Source: a virus
Direction: 5' to 3' (one strand)
Length of the DNA stretch: 64,000 nucleotides
Virus record (IMG/VR): IMGVR_UViG_3300050821_003907
Span: 1 to 64,000 of that record
Shown piece after piece: positions 18,996-25,908 of this stretch. A program made the position numbers and the translations under genes. How positions within the stretch are numbered: the first letter of the stretch is position 1; each line of letters starts with the position of its first letter. The notes beneath the pieces were generated by a model that saw only the letters and a program-made list of their open reading frames with translations, was not told the DNA's origin and did no database searches.

Positions 18996-18996
18996 G

Positions 18997-19075
18997 TGGA
19001 GCCGTGGGGAATCGAACCCCAGTCCTGCCTCCGGCCGCGTGCGGATTTAAGAGACAGTCGAACCCTTCCGGCCCC
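18997..19075 (-). ncRNA. tmRNA-like small RNA lacking a message domain
   Basis: Read on the minus strand: acceptor GGGGCCG/CGGCTCC (7 bp), a D-loop-like GGGTTCGAC matching the tmRNA 5' signature, a P2-like helix CTGTCTC/GAGGCAG, a small CCG/CGG hairpin, then T arm TGGGG-TTCGATT-CCCCA. It has no anticodon arm. A full tmRNA has several hundred nt between the two halves; here the total is 79 nt. TAAACT ends 7 nt before the 5' end with TTTACA 15 nt further up, so it may have its own promoter inside the end of the peptidase gene. Confidence 0.6.
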
Positions 19076-19088
19076 GCACCTTAGTTTA

Positions 19089-19655
19089 TCACAACCGGTG
19101 CACTGTAAACGAAGTGGGCGAGTCCTTGACGATGGACGTTCCAGCGAACGGAAACTTATAAAGCTGCTGGAACGTCCCGGATGCGTGGGAGAAGGATGCC
19201 GCCGTGAATCCTGGCAGCGGTTGCCCAAAAGCCTCTGCAATTGCTTCTCCGCTATTCTCATGAGAACCGTACTCCGCATGTACGGTGTCGGTCCAGTGAC
19301 GCGTAAGGTCGAATACCTGGAGAACGTAGTCGTCACCTGTGTGCGCTACGTAGAACTTCATGTGGTCACCGGCTTTTACGGTACCTGGAAGAGCATGAGC
19401 CTCAGCAGGCCACATCTCATACCAAGGACTGCACCCGCCGAAACCATTCAGTTCGCCACACTCAAGGCCGTCTTGCTGGATGCCGGGGTTGCCCTTGCCG
19501 AAGCCAGCCCAGAACGCTACAGCGCCGTTTGGGGGCCGTACAGTAGGCACTGTGAACTCAGCGAAAACCTTGGACGTGCTGACAGGCCAGGAGTAGCCCT
19601 CCCAGCCTGTCGGATTGAACATGCTTGCTGTTAGTGCTAGTCCGGGAATAATCAT
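19089..19655 (-). CDS. peptidase G1 (eqolisin)-like protein
   Basis: A 188-residue protein resembling G1 glutamic peptidases: GWEGYSW, FTVPTV, AFWAGFG, IQQDG with the candidate catalytic Gln, YEMWPAEAH, and GEAIAEAFGQP with the candidate catalytic Glu. Eqolisins are acid-active endopeptidases mostly of fungi and some bacteria. No signal peptide is visible. TATACT ends 6 nt before ATG 19655, and the start overlaps the upstream stop. It could act in the virion or on host surface proteins. Activity unproven. Confidence 0.65.
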   Translation of the reverse strand: MIIPGLALTASMFNPTGWEGYSWPVSTSKVFAEFTVPTVRPPNGAVAFWAGFGKGNPGIQQDGLECGELNGFGGCSPWYEMWPAEAHALPGTVKAGDHMKFYVAHTGDDYVLQVFDLTRHWTDTVHAEYGSHENSGEAIAEAFGQPLPGFTAASFSHASGTFQQLYKFPFAGTSIVKDSPTSFTVHRL

Positions 19656-20083
19656 GTAACCAGTATATGACCTAGCGTAATCAGCTCGGGAAGAACGTAA
19701 TCGCTAAGGCATGAAGTATTCCAGTACTTCATGAAGTCCCCGAACGCCCAAACGGGCAGTCCCAGCGCCTGGTGGCAGGCTATCTCAGATTTAGTGCCCA
19801 TTGAGCGGGGCCAGTCAGGGCCTACAACGCACCCATCGCTGTTAGCGGCAATCCAAGCCCAGTCCAGTCCTAGAGTTCGCCTGCGGTCGAATCCGCGCGC
19901 TATAGCCTCATCCTCGTTACCCGCAAGGCCCTTGGCATCGAAGCCATACTTACGGTCCTCTTCAGCGGGGTTAAACACGTCCGTAACTAGCGGGATGCTG
20001 CGCAACGAAGCTGCGGCGGCGTCAAACCACGGGAAGTTAAACTCCGGAAGCCCTGCCATTTTATTGGCTAGATACATGCGCAT
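19652..20083 (-). CDS. DUF4406-like protein (nucleoside 2-deoxyribosyltransferase fold)
   Basis: A 143-residue protein beginning MRMYLANKMAGLPEFNFPWF, the DUF4406 signature, followed by FNPAEE and the DGCVVGPDW region typical of the Rossmann-like deoxyribosyltransferase superfamily. It overlaps the G1 peptidase gene by ATGA and starts 2 nt after the previous gene's stop. Role unknown; nucleotide or sugar-nucleoside metabolism is plausible. Confidence 0.75.
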   Translation of the reverse strand: MRMYLANKMAGLPEFNFPWFDAAAASLRSIPLVTDVFNPAEEDRKYGFDAKGLAGNEDEAIARGFDRRRTLGLDWAWIAANSDGCVVGPDWPRSMGTKSEIACHQALGLPVWAFGDFMKYWNTSCLSDYVLPELITLGHILVT

Positions 20084-20085
20084 CG

Positions 20086-20508
20086 TTACTTAACCTCAAT
20101 AAGGCCGTTGGGGTGAATGACGAACACGGGGTGCTTCGCTGCCTTCCCGTACCGGATAGTTGTCCAAGTACCAGAACGCATTTGTTCTTGCGGTTGTTCC
20201 GGCGTGGCCACCAGCAGCCACGTAGCCCTGACGATGGCCATGTTCCGCTTCAGGTAAGGCTCAGGCGGACGCACGACACCAGATAGCCGGATGGCTTCCG
20301 CAGATATTAGCTTGTCATCGTCAGGTGGGTACGCTATTACACCTTCAGGCGGAAGGAAGTAGCGTATGGCGATAACGGCTTGCTCGTCAGCGCCAATACA
20401 GGCACCATGATGAAACCTAGCTGGCGCTATAGCCTGAACTATGCGTTGAAAGGTTTGCATCTGGTCTAGAGTCATGCCGTTACGACTGCCGGTGAATCCT
20501 AGGTTCAC
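20086..20508 (-). CDS. SLOG/DprA-like Rossmann protein
   Basis: A 140-residue protein starting at GTG (MNLGFTGSRNGMT). GFTGSRNG, HHGACIGAD and the C-terminal RSGTWTTIRYGKAA are typical of small phage SLOG-like proteins, which bind nucleotides or nucleotide-derived ligands. It overlaps the upstream small gene by GTGA. Function unknown. Confidence 0.72.
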   Translation of the reverse strand: MNLGFTGSRNGMTLDQMQTFQRIVQAIAPARFHHGACIGADEQAVIAIRYFLPPEGVIAYPPDDDKLISAEAIRLSGVVRPPEPYLKRNMAIVRATWLLVATPEQPQEQMRSGTWTTIRYGKAAKHPVFVIHPNGLIEVK

Positions 20509-20684
20509 TTAACCTTCTTAGCCACGTTGAGGATTCTCTGGGCTTCGTGCCGTAGTGTCACGCTAGACGATGTGCGAACTACGAAATCAAGGTGCTCCCT
20601 GGCAGCTTCTCGCTCTACATGAGACCCTGTACGCATTAGTTCTGCTGCGTAACGCAGCTTCTCAAACTCTTCTTTCATTGCCAT
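20505..20684 (-). CDS. small helical protein
   Basis: A 59-residue, highly charged, helical protein (MAMKEEFEKLRYAAEL start). AGGAG lies 6 nt before ATG 20684, in the sequence AGGAGTAGTCATG that also precedes the gene at 21779. It overlaps the next gene by GTGA. Unknown function. Confidence 0.6.
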   Translation of the reverse strand: MAMKEEFEKLRYAAELMRTGSHVEREAAREHLDFVVRTSSSVTLRHEAQRILNVAKKVK

Positions 20685-20686
20685 GA

Positions 20687-21277
20687 CTACTCCTTGCAGT
20701 TACATGCACCTGGCTTGTAGTTGTTCTTGGACGCACAGAAAGCGTCATGACGGGTACGCTCCCAGTGCTCTGTGGCGGGATTGAACCACCAATTGTGCAG
20801 TGAAGGAGCCAGAAGTCCTGTAGCTATGTCTGATTGAGCTGCATAGGCATCCATCATCTTGTTATAGGCTTCCTCTACCGTTTCAGTTTCTGGCAAGGGA
20901 AACTCCTGAGGCGCTTCTTTTTGCTTAGCCTTGATGTTACGCCGCGTCAGGTCAATGGCTATCGCATTCCACATCACGGCAGCGCCATGGTCTTCACCAT
21001 CCTCCACTACCATGAGAAACTTGAAGACGTGACGCAAGAACGCATCCTCATGATGCGCTAGGGATTCCTCGGTAGAAGACTTCTCGTGATTCCTGGCTCC
21101 GTACTTCTCAGCTCCGCGTGCATACAGCGCTGCCAAGCGTGTAATCATTTGTTCCTCATAGGGAACCCCTTTAGGGAACATAAGCGAGAACATCGGCTTG
21201 CCTGTGGTGTCGTCTCGACGCATGCCATCTTCATACTCGCTCATGGAGCCAGAATCGTGAGTTACGTAATCAGGCAT
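20687..21277 (-). CDS. dATP/dGTP diphosphohydrolase-like (DUF5664) protein
   Basis: A 196-residue protein. GKPMFSLMFP, RGAEKYGARN and HHEDAFLRHVFKFL match the phage DUF5664 / dNTP diphosphohydrolase group, helical MazG-like enzymes that hydrolyse purine deoxynucleotides. The C-terminal part, rich in Cys, Trp and His, is less typical. It overlaps the upstream DUF3310 gene by 8 nt. Assigned from motifs only. Confidence 0.7.
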   Translation of the reverse strand: MPDYVTHDSGSMSEYEDGMRRDDTTGKPMFSLMFPKGVPYEEQMITRLAALYARGAEKYGARNHEKSSTEESLAHHEDAFLRHVFKFLMVVEDGEDHGAAVMWNAIAIDLTRRNIKAKQKEAPQEFPLPETETVEEAYNKMMDAYAAQSDIATGLLAPSLHNWWFNPATEHWERTRHDAFCASKNNYKPGACNCKE

Positions 21278-21779
21278 CCTTCACCAGCTTAAGTTCCGCA
21301 CCTTCATCAAGGTAGCCCCACGAATATTTCATGATTGCGTCTGGCGCATAAGGCGTAATGCGCCCTTTATGCAAAAGAAGTAGCGTGTATTTCCCTGATA
21401 GGTTCATTTGCTTAGCAGCACAATCAGCTACTGTTTGTGCTCGGTCACTGCCTGCGATTTGAACTGACGCTAGCTTCTCGGTGAAAATGTCTCCGCCTCC
21501 GGGCTTGTACTGAACATACACTGCGCGAACACCAACATCTTTGAAGCCTGTAGGAAGTTCTTGCTCTTTCTTGCGGTTATCTATCTCACGCTTAAGGTAC
21601 CACGCGGCCTTTTCCAGGTCTTGCAGGACTGCGTCAGGGTCTTTCTTTCCAGCCCTGGAGATGTACTTGACGGTGTTACCAAGGCAGAAGCTCAGCTCCC
21701 ACGCTTCAATTACCTTAATGGCTTCGTACGGATTGTCTTCGCCGCCGTAGTGGGCAGGGTGGTGCACAGATTCTGGCAT
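21270..21779 (-). CDS. DUF3310-domain protein
   Basis: A 169-residue protein. The N-terminal 70 residues carry the DUF3310 pattern: VHHPAHYGG, AIKVIEAWELSFCLGN, VKYISRAGKKD and DLEKAAWYLKREI. DUF3310 proteins are common in phages and often annotated as nucleotide-kinase-like without proof. The remaining 100 residues are unrecognised. GGAGTAGTC precedes ATG 21779. First gene of the minus-strand operon. Confidence 0.8.
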   Translation of the reverse strand: MPESVHHPAHYGGEDNPYEAIKVIEAWELSFCLGNTVKYISRAGKKDPDAVLQDLEKAAWYLKREIDNRKKEQELPTGFKDVGVRAVYVQYKPGGGDIFTEKLASVQIAGSDRAQTVADCAAKQMNLSGKYTLLLLHKGRITPYAPDAIMKYSWGYLDEGAELKLVKDA

Positions 21780-21831
21780 GACTACTCCAACAACTAGAGC
21801 CTGCGGGGTATTCCGAGGGTACCATGAGCTT

Positions 21832-21981
21832 GTGAGTTCCTGGCGCGTGGCACACCCCTACCTCTCATGTGAGAGTTGTGGTGGTAGCATCCATGAGGGT
21901 GCATACCTCACAACGTCACCGAGCGGTGATGGCGTGCTGTGCTCTGACTGTGGAAGTGGAGAAAACTGCGTTGGTAAGTAA
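21832..21981 (+). CDS. small zinc-ribbon-like protein
   Basis: A 49-residue protein with two Cys pairs (CESCGG and CSDCGS), consistent with one zinc site. GTG 21832 is favoured because TACCAT ends 6 nt upstream, a leaderless arrangement used elsewhere in this genome; the frame is open further upstream. Confidence 0.5.
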   Translation: MSSWRVAHPYLSCESCGGSIHEGAYLTTSPSGDGVLCSDCGSGENCVGK

Positions 21982-22156
21982 CGGAAACCCGTTCACCATC
22001 ACCGTGAGCGAGCCTGAGCCGATTTACCCCCCTGTCAAGGTCATCCTGCGGCACCCGCAGAATCACCCCTGGCACCTGACGGAGGCCGATGCCTTCGAGT
22101 TGTACGACCTGCTCGGGAAGATTCTCGCGGAACGCACACGTCCCGCTCACCTGTAA
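21971..22156 (+). CDS. small hypothetical protein
   Basis: A 61-residue protein. The start is uncertain: TTG 21971 has GGAG 9 nt upstream and yields MVSNGNPFTITV; earlier GTG codons are possible. It overlaps the end of the previous gene. A C-terminal helix contains ADAFELYDLLGKILAE. Unknown function. Confidence 0.5.
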   Translation: MVSNGNPFTITVSEPEPIYPPVKVILRHPQNHPWHLTEADAFELYDLLGKILAERTRPAHL

Positions 22157-22194
22157 ACTCGTAGGGACAGTGTCCGCACTTCCCTAGGAGTAGT

Positions 22195-22539
22195 ATGACA
22201 GTCCCTCAGGAATGGCTTTCACGAGGCGTTAGCTACAACGTTAACCGTCCTGCTCAGACTATCTGGGATGACGGAATGGCTATAGGCGTGGTTCCCAGTT
22301 TCGTAGAGTGCTACCTGGAGAACGTGCCTTTCAGTGATTTCGAGAAGACGGTGTTCGAGCAAACAGGGTCAGGCAGGGTGCATGAATTCTTGCCGGACGG
22401 CTGTTACGGTGAATACCGGCTTTACACGCACTGGGGTACCGTGAACCTCGAATGGACGCGGTTGTACTTGACTGGGCACTGGATTGAAGAGTTCCTTACT
22501 GAGATAGGTAACCGGCGTGCCCGTCAAGAAGCTTTCTGA
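22195..22539 (+). CDS. hypothetical protein
   Basis: A 114-residue protein rich in aromatic residues, of unrecognised family. AGGAGTAGT directly precedes ATG, the same ribosome-site motif used by minus-strand genes at 20684 and 21779. It overlaps the following HTH gene by 23 nt. Confidence 0.65.
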   Translation: MTVPQEWLSRGVSYNVNRPAQTIWDDGMAIGVVPSFVECYLENVPFSDFEKTVFEQTGSGRVHEFLPDGCYGEYRLYTHWGTVNLEWTRLYLTGHWIEEFLTEIGNRRARQEAF

Positions 22540-22675
22540 CCTGGATGTGGAGCATATTCGCCTGCTTAAAAGGATTGGCTACAGTCAGGCGTCCATAGCT
22601 CGTGCCTTTAACGTGTCTGAATCCGCTATCAGCCTTATCATTAACGAGAAGGTTCACAAGAAGCGGGTGAAGTAA
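22517..22675 (+). CDS. small helix-turn-helix DNA-binding protein
   Basis: A 52-residue basic protein starting at GTG 22517. GYSQASIARAFNVSESAISL is a clear helix-turn-helix of the resolvase/sigma-4 type, and the tail KKRVK is basic. It is directly followed by TAA-ATG into the next gene. Likely a small regulator or part of a DNA-binding complex such as terminase. Confidence 0.65.
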   Translation: MPVKKLSDLDVEHIRLLKRIGYSQASIARAFNVSESAISLIINEKVHKKRVK

Positions 22676-23098
22676 ATGGGTTCCTGGTTTGAGGCTAAGA
22701 GAGACGGAAATTGCGGTAAGTGCGGTGCGCCTGTAGTTACCGGCGAGCCTATGTACGCTGTGCGCAAAGGCATGTACGTGTGCCAGCAGTGCGGTCAGAT
22801 AGCTGAAGAACTGCCGCCTGACAGTGGTCCGATGGTTACCTCAGTGCTGTCGAACCTGGACGAGTTTCCTCCTGAAGTGCGCGAGGGTTCTCTAGCGCAG
22901 TCGATGCTGTACATGGCTCGGCAGCTAGACATGGGTGAAGTCGCCGCGCGAGACGTTGCTCCCTTCATCAAGGAAATAAGGCAGAGCTACATGCAGTTGA
23001 GGGCTTTGTACCCGCCTGCGGGCGACGAAGACGAGACCGACGTGATGGCGAAGCGCCGAGAGGAACGGTTCAGGTATGACGAAGACCGTGACCGATAG
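22676..23098 (+). CDS. zinc-ribbon protein, candidate small terminase-like
   Basis: A 140-residue protein. Residues 13-41 form a CXXC...CXXC zinc ribbon (CGKCGAP and CQQCGQ). The rest is helical: GSLAQSMLYMARQLD and EIRQSYMQLRALYPP, a pattern reminiscent of small helical terminase-associated proteins of actinophages. TerL lies 3 kb downstream. The terminase assignment is weak. Confidence 0.6.
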   Translation: MGSWFEAKRDGNCGKCGAPVVTGEPMYAVRKGMYVCQQCGQIAEELPPDSGPMVTSVLSNLDEFPPEVREGSLAQSMLYMARQLDMGEVAARDVAPFIKEIRQSYMQLRALYPPAGDEDETDVMAKRREERFRYDEDRDR

Positions 23099-23243
23099 TA
23101 AGCTAGAACCTGAGCCCCTCAAGACGTATTACATACTGAGCATGATTAAAGCCACTTCAATGCTGGAAGCCAGGAACCTGGCTAGCGTTATGCTGCGTGC
23201 AGGGTACGCAGACAAGATTCAGGCAATCCGGGAGGCAAAGTGA
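23076..23243 (+). CDS. small hypothetical protein
   Basis: A 55-residue helical protein (MTKTVTDSKLEPEP start) overlapping both neighbours: its start lies in the preceding gene and its stop shares bases with the next GTG. Composition and tight packing support it as a real gene. Unknown function. Confidence 0.55.
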   Translation: MTKTVTDSKLEPEPLKTYYILSMIKATSMLEARNLASVMLRAGYADKIQAIREAK

Positions 23244-23518
23244 ACACGCCAAGCAACATGATGCAGAAGTACAACGTTAGTGAGGAGTCCTGGAAGCTGG
23301 GCTTGTGGGGTCGTCGCGTCCCTGGCTTCGGTTACTACGGCGCGCTCACTCCCCCGTTCACGGGACTGCACGTAGAGGTCAACTCTGAACTCGCATACCG
23401 GATGGCGGACAACCATCCTCGACCACAGCGCGCACGAGAGCTGATGGCGGACATCGAACGCACCAACATCGGCAAGTTCCCGTGGCAAGAGGTGCGCATC
23501 GCCATGGCAGCTGCCTAG
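23240..23518 (+). CDS. hypothetical protein
   Basis: A 92-residue protein starting GTG 23240 (GTGA overlap). Gly/Tyr-rich first half (GRRVPGFGYYGALTPP) and a helical, charged second half. Not recognised. Confidence 0.62.
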   Translation: MNTPSNMMQKYNVSEESWKLGLWGRRVPGFGYYGALTPPFTGLHVEVNSELAYRMADNHPRPQRARELMADIERTNIGKFPWQEVRIAMAAA

Positions 23519-23552
23519 GAATACCCGGCTCTGAAGGAGTGTTAACCTCTTC

Positions 23553-24356
23553 ATGGACGATGCTCGTAGCCTAGAGCTAACCGCGCTACGCGACAAGCGG
23601 CTAGAAGTGTGGCGCACGCTCAAGGATACGCTGGACAGCTTTCAGACGCGCGTCGGTACCATAGATTCTTACGAGGTAAGTACTTATCAGAACATGCATG
23701 AGTACCTAGGCTATCTGGACAAGCAGATTCTAATGCTGCACAGCATTCCGTCTCACACCATGGGACCTGCTTACACGAATACATACGCTAGTGACCTGGT
23801 AGACACAGACCCCGTGCCTAGCGGAATCAACCCTCCGTTGTGTGCTGACCCTGCCTGGAATGCTATGTATTTCGGAGGCGGTGGTACACGGATAAGCGGA
23901 CCTAACAGGACTGTATGGCAGCCTAAAGCACCGCCTTTTGTGTACACGGGACCTGTTCCTAGTGGTGGCCCTGTAGAAGATGGTCCTCATGTACGCTATC
24001 GCAAGCTTGTAGCAGAACGCGAGCGCATGATTTTTGCGTTTTGCTCAGACATTAAACACGGTCGGCCTGAGCAACCAGGGCTTAGTGACGCCATTACGCA
24101 GGCTGATAAAGAAATTGAACAGCTATGCGAACAACTAGGCTACGAGTACTTGCAATGGACGTGTCAATGGAGTGAGTACGCTGACCCTGAGATTAGGTAT
24201 CAGCCCCCACCACCTAAGCCACGCGAGATTGTCGATAAGCTTTTCACGGAAATAACGGGCCTCAATCCAGAAGACACCTATGATGGCTGGAGAGAGGCAT
24301 TTATGAAAACGGGGCTAGTGTCAGCCCTAGAGCACATGAAGGAGCACGTGCGATGA
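23553..24356 (+). CDS. hypothetical protein with coiled-coil ends
   Basis: A 267-residue protein. Helical, charged N-terminus (SLELTALRDKRLEVW), Pro/Gly-rich centre (residues 85-145), and another helical segment (YRKLVAERERM, ADKEIEQLCEQLG). AAGGAG lies too far upstream for a normal site. It overlaps the next gene by ATGA. Unknown function. Confidence 0.65.
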   Translation: MDDARSLELTALRDKRLEVWRTLKDTLDSFQTRVGTIDSYEVSTYQNMHEYLGYLDKQILMLHSIPSHTMGPAYTNTYASDLVDTDPVPSGINPPLCADPAWNAMYFGGGGTRISGPNRTVWQPKAPPFVYTGPVPSGGPVEDGPHVRYRKLVAERERMIFAFCSDIKHGRPEQPGLSDAITQADKEIEQLCEQLGYEYLQWTCQWSEYADPEIRYQPPPPKPREIVDKLFTEITGLNPEDTYDGWREAFMKTGLVSALEHMKEHVR

Positions 24357-24625
24357 AAATCCCTGGAAAAGCGGGCTGGCGGGGCTGGATAGCAGTGGGG
24401 TTGGTAGTGGCGGCAGCAGAAGCTCTTGACCACACTACTATGAGCGAAGTATTTACTGACTGGTCTCGCACGCCTGTAGGTTGCGTAATAAGTGTGGTCT
24501 CCTGGACCACGCTTACCGCTCACTTGTTCGGGCTTATCCCTGAGCAGTATGACCCTATAGTTTTGTTCGCGGAATATAGCAAGATTCCTCACCGCACTCG
24601 CATTACGATTAAGGCGATTAATTAA
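24353..24625 (+). CDS. small membrane protein (DUF7427-like, tentative)
   Basis: A 90-residue protein with one clear membrane helix near the N-terminus (WIAVGLVVAAAEAL) and a second hydrophobic stretch (PVGCVISVVSWTTLTAHLF), ending LIPEQYDPI. This resembles small actinophage membrane proteins of unknown function that I recall as DUF7427. It overlaps the next gene by TAATG. Confidence 0.62.
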   Translation: MKIPGKAGWRGWIAVGLVVAAAEALDHTTMSEVFTDWSRTPVGCVISVVSWTTLTAHLFGLIPEQYDPIVLFAEYSKIPHRTRITIKAIN

Positions 24626-25152
24626 TGCCCGTAGGTAGACCCTGGACAGACGAAGAAGTCCAGATAATTAAAGACAACCCTAGCGTTGAAACATCTGTCC
24701 TGGCAGATAAACTCGGACGAACTAAAAGTGCTATTGAGGCTAGACGCTGGAAAATTGCCCCGTCTACTAGACGCGGCAAGGGAATGGCCTGGATGCCTGA
24801 CGATATTGCTTTCGTCAGGGAATACAGGGGGGAAAGCACAAAGCTGCTAGCAGAGATGCTAAGTCGTTCACCGCACGCTATTGCGCAGCTAAAGACTAAA
24901 TTCAACAAGGAAGAGAACACCACGCCCGAACTAGCGGATTTGGACTTGCGTCCGACAGGCTGGTACGAAGATACTATTGGCATCTTGCTTCTCAGCTTTC
25001 CTGATGTCATGGCAACATGGAGGCACTTCCACAAGTATGTTAAAGTCGAGTACGTAGAGACCCAGAAGACAGGCTGGGTTACAGTTAAGTGCTACCGTGA
25101 ATCCGATTGTGCTATGACTGAGGAGGAATTCCTTGAGCTACCGTATTCCTGA
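24625..25152 (+). CDS. SANT/Myb-like DNA-binding protein
   Basis: A 175-residue protein with two related repeats: WTDEEVQIIKDNPS...LADKLGRTKSAIEARRWKI and WMPDDIAFVREYRG...LAEMLSRSPHAIAQLKTKF. Each has the three-helix HTH layout of SANT/Myb-like or homing-endonuclease DNA-binding modules. The C-terminal 70 residues are of unknown fold and lack HNH residues. Likely a regulator or DNA-packaging accessory. Confidence 0.65.
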   Translation: MPVGRPWTDEEVQIIKDNPSVETSVLADKLGRTKSAIEARRWKIAPSTRRGKGMAWMPDDIAFVREYRGESTKLLAEMLSRSPHAIAQLKTKFNKEENTTPELADLDLRPTGWYEDTIGILLLSFPDVMATWRHFHKYVKVEYVETQKTGWVTVKCYRESDCAMTEEEFLELPYS

Positions 25153-25429
25153 GGGTAGCCGTAACGGGGAATGGCGAATTAACCATCAGTACAAGGCTAT
25201 CTGGTGGCAGCTTGAAGCCTCTGATGTGGACCCTGAACTCTGGTACTGGAAACTGCTCAAGGGTGACGAGCCAGTTAATGGCGGGATGGCACCCTCAGTA
25301 GACCGGTGCAAGGGAGAAGCTAACTGGGCATTCAATCGCATCATTGAAGGTACTTTCTGCGCCATAGAGCATTTTGACACGGAACTAGGACGTACTGTGA
25401 CGAGGCTTAAGAGGCCCGATGTTCAGTAA
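25133..25429 (+). CDS. hypothetical protein
   Basis: A 98-residue, Trp-rich protein starting at TTG 25133, supported by AGGAGGAA 7 nt upstream and a 20-nt overlap with the preceding gene. No family recognised. Confidence 0.6.
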   Translation: MSYRIPEGSRNGEWRINHQYKAIWWQLEASDVDPELWYWKLLKGDEPVNGGMAPSVDRCKGEANWAFNRIIEGTFCAIEHFDTELGRTVTRLKRPDVQ

Positions 25430-25595
25430 GCCTGACAAGTATGCTCTTAGCGACGAGCAGTGGGAGCTTGTACTGTACTACGCCAAGCTCGGCATAGAAG
25501 GTTGTTCGTATTGTGACCCAGACGCGCATCCTATAGCGCGCGGAGCTGTCAGGAAGTTCGAAGAATGGCTATTGCGTCAACGGTATCGCAAGTAG
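25419..25595 (+). CDS. small hypothetical protein
   Basis: A 58-residue protein overlapping the end of the previous gene by 11 nt. MFSKPDKYALSDEQWELV start, CSYCDPDAH centre with a possible metal pair, basic C-terminus. Unknown function. Confidence 0.55.
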   Translation: MFSKPDKYALSDEQWELVLYYAKLGIEGCSYCDPDAHPIARGAVRKFEEWLLRQRYRK

Positions 25596-25611
25596 TGGTA
25601 AGATTCAGGCT

Positions 25612-25899
25612 ATGGAATTCCCAAAGGCCCTTACCACCGAAGCTTACCGTGTGCCTGCGGCAGGCTTGCTTCCTCATCGCCAGCTAATCCGGTACGTCCG
25701 TGACGGCAAGATTCACGTTGTCCGCGTAATGGCTCGTCCCGAGCAAGTACAGAGCATGGCAAAGGCAGGAACGTACACCCGAATCATGACCGATGCAGGC
25801 TGGACCGACTTTGAATCTGGCGAAATGGTTGGTCAGCTAATAACTGACGAAGGTATCGAAACTCCCTTTAGTACAGACATTCCGCGCAACCTTAAGTAA
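25612..25899 (+). CDS. hypothetical protein
   Basis: A 95-residue protein directly upstream of terminase. TAAGAT ends 7 nt before ATG and no ribosome site is present, pointing to a leaderless mRNA. No family recognised. Confidence 0.65.
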   Translation: MEFPKALTTEAYRVPAAGLLPHRQLIRYVRDGKIHVVRVMARPEQVQSMAKAGTYTRIMTDAGWTDFESGEMVGQLITDEGIETPFSTDIPRNLK

Positions 25900-25908
25900 A
25901 ATGGGGGC

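Noticed and set aside
18997-19075. tRNA-Leu(TAA), suggested by CTTAAAT in the tmRNA-like segment
   Set aside because: No anticodon stem can form around that loop; the bases pair better in a P2-like helix CTGTCTC/GAGGCAG. It therefore does not supply the missing UUA decoder.
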